From Thiosocius sp963759055 (lineage in GTDB: Bacteria > Pseudomonadota > Gammaproteobacteria > Chromatiales > Chromatiaceae): a stretch of DNA of 64,000 nt. The stretch is taken from positions 124,001-188,000 of the forward strand of contig CAVWYD010000013.1 in assembly GCA_963759055.1 (NCBI GenBank), in the 5' to 3' direction. Below are positions 58,355 through 64,000 of the stretch, in pieces. A program made the position numbers and the translations under genes. Position 1 is the first letter of the stretch. Every line of letters starts with the position of its first letter. The notes beneath the pieces were generated by a model. That model did not search any database and was not told where the DNA came from. It was given only the letters and a program-made list of their open reading frames with translations.

Positions 58355-60000
58355 GCCGATACCGCCGCTTCAACGCCTTTGTCGCGATGGGCCAGTGCGG
58401 CATTTATGAAACCCTGGAACAAAGGATGCCCATAGCGCGGCGTTGATGTGAACTCGGGATGGAATTGACAGGCGACGTACCAGGGATGCGAAGGCAGTTC
58501 GATCATTTCAACCAGGCGTCCATCGATGGACGTCCCGGCGACTTTCATGCCGACATCCTCGAGTTCCTGCCGATAGCCGTTGTTGAATTCGTAACGGTGG
58601 CGATGGCGTTCGCTGATCACATCCTGACCATAGGATTTACGCGCTTTCGTGCGCCTTGCCAACTTGCATTGCTGCGCGCCGAGTCTCATGGTTCCGCCCA
58701 GATCCGCATCGGCCTCCCTTTGCTCGACCGAACCATCCGCATTCAACCATTCGGTGATCAATGCGATCACCGGGAATGGCGTGGCCGGATTGAACTCGGT
58801 GCTGTGCGCACCCTCGAGATGCGCGAGATTACGAGCGATTTCGATCACCGCCACCTGCATGCCCAGGCATATGCCAAGATAAGGCACGCCATTCTCACGT
58901 GCATATCGCGCCGCGGCGATCTTGCCCTCGACACCACGTTCACCAAAGCCGCCCGGCACCAGGATCGCGTCCATCTGCTCGAGACTGCCCGTGCCCTCGG
59001 TTTCCAGCGCCTCGGAATCGACGTAGTGGATGTTGACCTTGCGCGCCGACTTGATCCCTGCGTGCACCAGCGCCTCGTTCAGAGATTTGTATGACTCGGT
59101 CAAATCGACATATTTGCCGACCATGGCCACATTCACCTCACCCACGGTGTTGTCCAGACCGTCGACCACAGCCTGCCATTCGGTGAGGTCGGCCGGCGGG
59201 ACGTCGAGCCGCAGCTGATCGACCACGATCTCATCCAGGCCCTGCGCATGCAGCATCAGCGGGATCCGATAAATACTGTCGGCATCGATCGCGGAGATAA
59301 CGGCACGCTCGGCCACATTCGTGAACAGTGCGATCTTGCGACGCTCACTGTCCGGAACCGGTCTGTCGGCACGGCAAACCAGCACATCCGGCTGTATTCC
59401 GATCGAGCGAAGCTCCTTCACCGAGTGCTGCGTCGGTTTGGTCTTGATCTCTCCGGATGTCGGGATATAGGGCACCAGCGTCAGGTGCATAAACAGCACG
59501 TTGTCATGGCCCATCTCGATGCCCATCTGGCGAATGGCCTCGAGAAATGGCAGTGACTCGATGTCGCCGACGGTTCCGCCGATCTCCACCAGGGCGACAT
59601 CGGCGTCCCCCGCACCGCGGCGCACGCAGTCCTTGATTTCGTTGGTGATATGCGGAATGACCTGAACCGTGCCCCCCAGATACTCGCCACGCCGTTCTTT
59701 GCGGATGACGTTCTCGTATATCTGGCCGGTGGTGAAATTGTTGTTGCGCCCCATGGTGGTACGTATGAATCGCTCATAGTGCCCCAGATCCAGATCGGTC
59801 TCGGCACCGTCTTCGGTGACAAAAACCTCGCCGTGCTGGAAAGGGCTCATGGTGCCGGGATCGACGTTGATGTACGGATCCAGCTTGATCATCGTGACGT
59901 TCAGGCCACGGGCCTCAAGCAAGGCACCAAGCGAGGCAGAGGCAATGCCTTTGCCCAGGGACGACACAACGCCGCCCGTTATAAAAATGCATTTAGCCAT
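58351..60000 (-). CDS. pyrG: CTP synthase
   Basis: Makes CTP from UTP with glutamine. 549 residues: N-terminal synthase domain with FITGGVVSSLGKGIASASLG (P-loop) and MIKLDPYINVDPGTMSPFQH, and a glutaminase domain with the nucleophile in YLGICLGMQVAV and catalytic His-Glu in CQFHPEFTSTP. ATG 60000. Head of the pyrG-kdsA-eno-ftsB-ispD run, standard for gammaproteobacteria. Confidence 0.98.
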   Translation of the reverse strand: MAKCIFITGGVVSSLGKGIASASLGALLEARGLNVTMIKLDPYINVDPGTMSPFQHGEVFVTEDGAETDLDLGHYERFIRTTMGRNNNFTTGQIYENVIRKERRGEYLGGTVQVIPHITNEIKDCVRRGAGDADVALVEIGGTVGDIESLPFLEAIRQMGIEMGHDNVLFMHLTLVPYIPTSGEIKTKPTQHSVKELRSIGIQPDVLVCRADRPVPDSERRKIALFTNVAERAVISAIDADSIYRIPLMLHAQGLDEIVVDQLRLDVPPADLTEWQAVVDGLDNTVGEVNVAMVGKYVDLTESYKSLNEALVHAGIKSARKVNIHYVDSEALETEGTGSLEQMDAILVPGGFGERGVEGKIAAARYARENGVPYLGICLGMQVAVIEIARNLAHLEGAHSTEFNPATPFPVIALITEWLNADGSVEQREADADLGGTMRLGAQQCKLARRTKARKSYGQDVISERHRHRYEFNNGYRQELEDVGMKVAGTSIDGRLVEMIELPSHPWYVACQFHPEFTSTPRYGHPLFQGFINAALAHRDKGVEAAVSA

Positions 60001-60333
60001 TGGCCAAGGGGCTCAGAAGGAGGTTTAACGGACGGGATTAGACGGTACCAGATGCCCCCATTGTGCTCAATCGGAAATGCACTCCAATCCGCCGGTCCGT
60101 GTTTAGGCGGCGCCAGGTATTCCATTAACATCACCTTATATTCCAATGCGTTAGGCCCAATATTTTCTTTTTTGCCGCTAGTGGCAATTGCTGGCTTGGT
60201 CTATAGTGATCCTTGCTCGGGACGAAGGAACCCCCCCGGGCCCGTGCCGACCGATCTCTTCGAAAAGACGGGTACTGTCGATGCAGGGAAGCTCACACAT
60301 TTATAGAAACACGCACTTTAAGGAGTGATCCAA
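60001..60333. other. Divergent intergenic region between pyrG and the sulfur-globule-like gene
   Basis: About 330 bases with no credible gene. A small inverted repeat TTGCC-GCTAGT-GGCAA lies at 60172-60187, and TATAGT at about 60203 could be a -10 element for the rightward gene, without a good -35 partner. The ribosome-binding site AAGGAG at about 60319 belongs to that gene. Nothing else is seen. Confidence 0.45.
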
Positions 60334-60788
60334 ATGCGGAAGTTTGCAAAAGCATTCGGCGTTGCGGTTGTCGCAGGCGCAGCTGTATTAACCATGTCAT
60401 CGGCCAGCGCCTTCTGGGGCGGCGGCGGTCCCTGGGGTGGAAACAACTGGGACAGCCAGTACAACCGTGGCTCCGGTTACGGCAACACCTCCGGCTGGGG
60501 CGACGGCTGGGGTGACGGTTCCGGTTCAGGTGCCGGTGATTTCAGCATGAACATGAGTGGCCGCGGCAATACCAATATGCGTGGCTACGGCAGCGGCTAC
60601 GGCGCCGGCGATGGCTGGGGCCGTGGTTACAACTACCAGCAGCCGGGCTACGGCTATGGCGGTTACGGGGCGGACCTTGGGGCGGCGGATACGGCCCAGG
60701 CTACGGTGGTGGTTATGGCCCGGGCTGGGGAGGAGGCGCCCCAGGTTGGGGAGCACCGCCGGCCCCTGCTGCGCCGCCCGCCGAATAA
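60334..60788 (+). CDS. Sulfur-globule-like secreted Gly/Tyr/Trp-rich protein, frame broken in a G run
   Basis: ATG 60334 with AAGGAG ahead. Signal peptide (about 1-26, AVVAGAAVLTMSSASA), then a low-complexity chain rich in Gly, Tyr, Trp, Asn (FWGGGGPWGGNNW, GYGSGYGAGDGWGRGYNY), as in the envelope proteins of periplasmic sulfur globules (SgpA-C of purple sulfur bacteria). At GGGG 60667-60670 the frame leaves this composition and reads AADTAQATVVVMARAGEEAP to 60828. Adding one G restores GPWGGGYGPGYGGGYGPGW and APPAPAAPPAE with a stop at 60786-60788. The corrected product is about 152 residues. Role: structural shell of stored sulfur, inferred from composition and soxXA. Confidence 0.78.
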
Positions 60789-60813
60789 GCCAAGGCGCCC
60801 GAAAAACAAAAAA

Positions 60814-60841
60814 CCCGTCCTTGTTTAGGGCGGGTTTTTTT
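60814..60841 (+). terminator. Terminator after the sulfur-globule-like gene
   Basis: CCCGTCC (60814-60820), loop TTGTTTA, GGGCGGG (60828-60834) with one G-T pair, followed by seven T. It lies 26 bases after the frame-corrected stop at 60788; the uncorrected frame would run into the stem, further evidence that the shorter, corrected frame is the real one. Confidence 0.92.
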
Positions 60842-60861
60842 ATGCAACACGCATAAAGTTA

Positions 60862-60875
60862 TTGATCGAGATCAA
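60862..60875. promoter_or_regulatory. Fnr box upstream of fnr
   Basis: TTGATCGAGATCAA is a perfect match to the Fnr/Anr consensus TTGAT-N4-ATCAA. It lies about 75 bases before the fnr start codon, suggesting that Fnr controls its own gene. Confidence 0.85.
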
Positions 60876-60949
60876 AAAAGTTCGCACAATCAGGGCAGAA
60901 CCGACAAAAATAGCGGCAATAAACAGCATAAGTCTCAGGGATATTCAAA

Positions 60950-61702
60950 GTGGCAGTCAAAAACGTTATCTCAATCGACAAGATCAAGGTTGCATGCCGT
61001 GACTGCAGCCTCGCCACGCTCTGCCTGCCCATGGGTTTGAGGCCGGAAGACGTCGACCGACTGGACGCGATCGTGAAACGTAACCGACCACTTCAGCGCG
61101 GTGATCACCTGTTCCGTGCAGAAGAGCCTTTCCGCAACCTGTTCGTGGTCAAGACGGGCGCGGTCAAGACCTTCACCCAGACCAATGACGGCGATGAACA
61201 GGTCGTCGGCTTCCACCTTCCCGGCGAGGTTCTGGGCCTGGACGCGATCCAGGATGGCCACCATGGCTGCAGTGCCAGGGCCCTCGAGACCACCGCGATC
61301 TGTGAGCTGCCATTCGAGCGCCTGGAAGACCTGTCCGCGAACATCCCCAGTCTGCAGCACCAGATGTTCCGCCTTCTGAGCAAAGAGATCAGCCAGGAGG
61401 CCGAAATGATGGCCCTGCTCGGACGCAGCACGGCTGAGGAGCGCGTCGCGTCTTTCCTGCTGAGTCTCTCCGAGCGCTTTAAAAGGCGCGGCTTTTCAGC
61501 CACAGATTTTTTCCTCAGCATGTCGCGTCAGGAGATCGGAAGTTACCTCGGGCTTGCACTCGAAACCGTCAGTCGTCTGTTCACCCGGTTCCAGGACGAA
61601 AAGATCCTGAAAGTGGAACGCAAACACGTGCAGATAATCGATATGAAGCGGCTCAGTTCGATGGTGACCCACCAACCAAATTGCGAACGCCACTTCAGGT
61701 AA
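60950..61702 (+). CDS. fnr: Fnr-type oxygen-responsive transcriptional regulator
   Basis: CRP/Fnr-family regulator of 250 residues. Four cysteines in Fnr positions: C16, C19 and C25 (CRDCSLATLC) plus C107 (HHGCSARA), expected to bind an oxygen-labile 4Fe-4S cluster. Cyclic-nucleotide-like beta barrel (about 50-135), dimer helix, and a helix-turn-helix with recognition residues E-x2-S-R in ALETVSRLFTRF, specifying TTGAT half-sites. Start GTG 60950. A perfect Fnr box lies before it and two more lie between it and ccoN, so it probably switches on the cbb3 oxidase under low oxygen. Confidence 0.96.
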   Translation: MAVKNVISIDKIKVACRDCSLATLCLPMGLRPEDVDRLDAIVKRNRPLQRGDHLFRAEEPFRNLFVVKTGAVKTFTQTNDGDEQVVGFHLPGEVLGLDAIQDGHHGCSARALETTAICELPFERLEDLSANIPSLQHQMFRLLSKEISQEAEMMALLGRSTAEERVASFLLSLSERFKRRGFSATDFFLSMSRQEIGSYLGLALETVSRLFTRFQDEKILKVERKHVQIIDMKRLSSMVTHQPNCERHFR

Positions 61703-61712
61703 ACCCTTCGAC

Positions 61713-61726
61713 TTGAGCTAGATCAA
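61713..61726. promoter_or_regulatory. Fnr box, distal site upstream of ccoN
   Basis: TTGAGCTAGATCAA differs from the TTGAT-N4-ATCAA consensus at one position. Ten bases after the fnr stop and 60 bases (about six helical turns) before the second box. Confidence 0.72.
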
Positions 61727-61772
61727 GTCGGAAGCGACAATATTACTTGCTCCGCCGCTCGGCGGCGCGCAT

Positions 61773-61786
61773 TTGATCTAAATCAA
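61773..61786. promoter_or_regulatory. Fnr box, proximal site upstream of ccoN
   Basis: TTGATCTAAATCAA is a perfect consensus Fnr/Anr box, 93 bases before the ccoN ATG. TATAAA at 61800-61805 or the next few bases could be the -10 element, giving a roughly class II activator layout. A small GC hairpin (CCGCC-GCTC-GGCGG, 61752-61765) lies between the two boxes. Confidence 0.85.
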
Positions 61787-61879
61787 AACAGCGATTCCTT
61801 ATAAACCATTAGGGTGCGCGCGAGGTTTGCCCGTCTGACACGCGACGGGTGGATATCTTTATCACTTGGGAGACGCGTA

Positions 61880-63307
61880 ATGGAGTCACAGACCACGTAC
61901 AACTACAAGGTCGTGCGCCAGTTCTCGGTCATGACGGTCGTATGGGGCATCGTAGGCATGCTCGTCGGCGTCATCATTGCCGCTCAGCTGGCCCTTCCTG
62001 AACTAACCGATGGCATTTCTTTCCTGAGCTACGGTCGCCTGCGTCCGCTGCACACCAACGCCGTTATCTTCGCCTTCGGGGGCTCTGCCCTTTTCGCCAC
62101 CTCCTATTACGTGGTCCAGCGCACCTGCCAGACCCGCCTGTTTGGCGGACCGCTGGCGGCCTTCACTTTCTGGGGCTGGAATCTGATCATCGTGCTGGCG
62201 GCGGTCACGCTGCCGCTCGGCATCACCAGTGGCAAGGAATACGCCGAGCTGGAATGGCCGATCGATCTGTTGATCGCCGTGGTCTGGGTCGTCTATGCGA
62301 TCGTCTTCTTCGGCACCGTCGCCACCCGCAAGGTCAAGCACATCTACGTCGCCAACTGGTTTTTCGGCGCATTCATCCTGACCATCGCGGTGCTGCATAT
62401 CGTCAATAGTGCCTTTGTCCCGGTCTCCCTGACCAAAGGCTACAGCATGTATCCCGGTGCCATCGACGCCATGGTGCAGTGGTGGTACGGGCACAATGCA
62501 GTGGGCTTCTTCCTGACCACCGCGTTCCTCGGCATGATGTACTACTTCATCCCGAAACAGGCCGGTCGTCCGGTCTACTCATACCGACTCTCCGTCGTGC
62601 ACTTCTGGGCCCTGATATCCACCTACATGTGGGCCGGCCCTCACCATCTGCATTACACCGCGCTGCCCGACTGGGCCCAGTCGGTCGGCATGGTCTTCTC
62701 GCTGATCCTGCTGGCACCCTCGTGGGGCGGCATGATCAACGGCATCATGACCCTGTCCGGCGCCTGGCATAAGCTGCGTACCGACCCGGTCCTGAAGTTC
62801 CTGATCGTATCGCTTTCCTTCTACGGCATGTCGACCTTCGAAGGGCCGATGATGTCGATCAAGACCGTCAACGCCCTTTCGCACTACACCGACTGGACCG
62901 TCGGTCACGTTCATTCCGGCGCATTGGGCTGGGTCGCCATGGTCTCCATCGGCTCGTTGTACTACCTGATCCCACGCATGTTCGGCAAGACCGAGATGGC
63001 CAGCATGAAGCTGGTCGAGCTGCACTTCTGGACGGCCACCATCGGGGTGGTGCTTTACATCGCGGCCATGTGGATCGCCGGTGTCATGCAGGGTCTGATG
63101 TGGCGTGCGGTCAATGCCGACGGCACGCTGACCTACTCGTTCATCGAATCGGTCGAACGCACCTATCCGTTCTACTTCGTTCGCCTGCTGGGTGGCGCAC
63201 TGTTCCTCGTTGGCATGCTGATGATGGCGTACAACTTGTGGAAGACAGCCGCCGAAGGCCGTACCGAAGACGCGGACGATGCCATTCCGGCACCCGCAGC
63301 CCACTGA
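61880..63307 (+). CDS. ccoN: cbb3-type cytochrome c oxidase subunit I
   Basis: Catalytic haem-copper subunit of the high-affinity terminal oxidase, in the inner membrane. 475 residues with 12 expected helices; haem ligands in RPLHTNAVIFAFGGSALFAT and in the helix with VGHVHSGALGWVAMV, copper ligands in YGHNAVGFFLT and GPHHLHYTALPDW. The active-site Tyr is expected in the YGHNAV helix region, as in this oxidase class. ATG 61880 follows a GGGAGA site and is preferred to an earlier codon that reads through the Fnr region. First gene of ccoNOQ(P). Confidence 0.97.
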   Translation: MESQTTYNYKVVRQFSVMTVVWGIVGMLVGVIIAAQLALPELTDGISFLSYGRLRPLHTNAVIFAFGGSALFATSYYVVQRTCQTRLFGGPLAAFTFWGWNLIIVLAAVTLPLGITSGKEYAELEWPIDLLIAVVWVVYAIVFFGTVATRKVKHIYVANWFFGAFILTIAVLHIVNSAFVPVSLTKGYSMYPGAIDAMVQWWYGHNAVGFFLTTAFLGMMYYFIPKQAGRPVYSYRLSVVHFWALISTYMWAGPHHLHYTALPDWAQSVGMVFSLILLAPSWGGMINGIMTLSGAWHKLRTDPVLKFLIVSLSFYGMSTFEGPMMSIKTVNALSHYTDWTVGHVHSGALGWVAMVSIGSLYYLIPRMFGKTEMASMKLVELHFWTATIGVVLYIAAMWIAGVMQGLMWRAVNADGTLTYSFIESVERTYPFYFVRLLGGALFLVGMLMMAYNLWKTAAEGRTEDADDAIPAPAAH

Positions 63308-63325
63308 TCCCAAGGAGTATCGACA

Positions 63326-63952
63326 ATGTCACATGAAGTCGTTGAAAAGAACGTCGGCCTCCTGGCGATACTGGTCATCCTTGTGATCAGTGTCGGCGGT
63401 CTGGTCGAGATCGTCCCCCTGTTTTTCCTCACCGAGACCACCACACCTGCACCCGGGGTGCACAAGTACAGTGCTTTGCGTCTGGAAGGCAGGGATGTCT
63501 ACATCCGCGAAGGCTGTTACAACTGCCACTCGCAGATGATCCGTCCGTTCCGCGCCGAGACCGAGCGCTATGGCCACTACTCGGTTGCGGGTGAGTCGGT
63601 CTATGACCACCCCTTCCAGTGGGGCTCCAAGCGTACCGGTCCGGACCTCGCACGTGTCGGCGGTCGTTACAGTGATGACTGGCACTACGCCCACCTGAAC
63701 AACCCGCGCGACGTGGTTCCCGAGTCGAACATGCCTTCGTACTCATGGCTCAATGAGGCCGCGCTCACGGGAGACGAGACTGCGACCAAGATGAAGATGC
63801 TCAACATTGCCGTGGGTGCGACCTGCCCGGAATGCGAGCTGTACAGCGACGAGGATATGGCAAACGCCCAGAAAGACGTGGCGGGCAAGACCGAAGCGGA
63901 GGCCCTGGTGGCCTACCTGCAGGGTCTTGGCCTCGCTTCCAAGGAGTGGTGA
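63326..63952 (+). CDS. ccoO: cbb3-type cytochrome c oxidase subunit II
   Basis: Membrane-anchored monohaem cytochrome c that passes electrons to CcoN. 208 residues: one N-terminal helix (about 11-35, GLLAILVILVISVGGLVEIV), haem motif CYNCH in EGCYNCHSQMIRPFR (64-68), RTGPDLARVGGRYSDDWH and Met ligand in PESNMPSYSWL. AAGGAG at good spacing before ATG 63326. Follows ccoN by 18 bases. Confidence 0.97.
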   Translation: MSHEVVEKNVGLLAILVILVISVGGLVEIVPLFFLTETTTPAPGVHKYSALRLEGRDVYIREGCYNCHSQMIRPFRAETERYGHYSVAGESVYDHPFQWGSKRTGPDLARVGGRYSDDWHYAHLNNPRDVVPESNMPSYSWLNEAALTGDETATKMKMLNIAVGATCPECELYSDEDMANAQKDVAGKTEAEALVAYLQGLGLASKEW

Positions 63953-63957
63953 TCGTT

Positions 63958-64000
63958 ATGGACATTAACGACATCCGTGCCTGGCACACCGTCGTACTGC
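63958..64000 (+). CDS. ccoQ: cbb3 oxidase small subunit CcoQ, cut by window edge
   Basis: Five bases after ccoO a frame opens with MDINDIRAWHTVVL and runs off the window after 14 codons. This is the typical start of CcoQ (FixQ), a short membrane protein that stabilises the oxidase, and the position fits. ccoP should follow outside the window. Confidence 0.8.
   Translation, partial: MDINDIRAWHTVVL

Noticed and set aside
1..64000. tRNA, rRNA or riboswitch genes in the intergenic gaps
   Set aside because: No cloverleaf with T-loop GTTCRA-type signals, no rRNA-like stretch and no known riboswitch core was recognised in the gaps; a covariance-model search would be needed to exclude small RNAs.

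Overview
The window looks like a chromosome segment of a chemotrophic, sulfur-oxidising gammaproteobacterium, most like the Chromatiales/Sedimenticola/Thiodiazotropha group. This is inferred from gene content and order; no database search was possible. Three things point this way. First, several blocks have classic gammaproteobacterial order: gyrA-serC-serA-pheA-hisC; pyrG-kdsA-eno-ftsB-ispD-ispF-truD, then surE-pcm-yqaA-nlpD-rpoS; and ubiG-mupP-yciK. Second, there is a soxXA pair, a thioredoxin-fold protein of SoxW type and a Gly/Tyr/Trp-rich secreted protein resembling the envelope proteins of periplasmic sulfur globules. Third, an Fnr-type regulator sits beside a cbb3 oxidase operon with consensus Fnr boxes, which fits life at low oxygen.

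Layout. 1-7.3 kb: minus-strand amino-acid operon (hisC, cut by the window edge, pheA, serA, serC) downstream of gyrA. 7.4-8.7 kb: soxXA. 8.9-16 kb: a three-domain lysophospholipid transporter/acyltransferase/acyl-ACP ligase, then a Mla-type ABC operon (permease with STAS domain, ATPase, MCE protein, auxiliary lipoprotein). 16-18.4 kb: lrp-type regulator and leuA. 18.6-20.7 kb: a tightly coupled cassette of membrane protein, B12-binding-type radical SAM enzyme and membrane protein, with no recognised function. 20.8-25 kb: msrA and the methylthioadenosine salvage pair mtnA/mtaD, separated by a long fold-back repeat. 25-28 kb: ubiG, mupP, a squalene/phytoene synthase-like protein lacking the aspartate-rich motifs, and yciK. 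28-31.5 kb: a secreted protein, a double thioredoxin, a diguanylate cyclase and an FKBP isomerase.

31.5-37.7 kb is the odd part. It is gene-poor and holds a CBS-domain gene with three frame breaks, a LysM lytic transglycosylase with three frame breaks, a duplicated fragment of that transglycosylase's start, a 38-residue membrane ORF and a lipoprotein whose signal peptide is out of frame by one base. It is either a decaying accessory segment or a stretch of poor consensus sequence.

37.7-47.5 kb: rhodanese, an endonuclease III-like glycosylase, rluB, scpB (with a perfect 30-unit hexanucleotide repeat coding Glu-Ala), scpA, trpS, a site-2 protease, yciO, rnm, then yciB, yciI and a parvulin. 47.5-60 kb: rpoS, nlpD, yqaA, pcm, surE, smr, truD, ispF, tatD, ispD, ftsB, eno, kdsA, pyrG. 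60-64 kb: the sulfur-globule-like gene (frame broken in a G run), fnr and ccoNO(Q), cut by the right edge.

No rRNA, tRNA, CRISPR array, prophage or intact insertion sequence was seen. The repeats are small: two REP-like double hairpins, two imperfect inverted repeats in the amino-acid operon, and the fold-back element with one possible degenerate relative.
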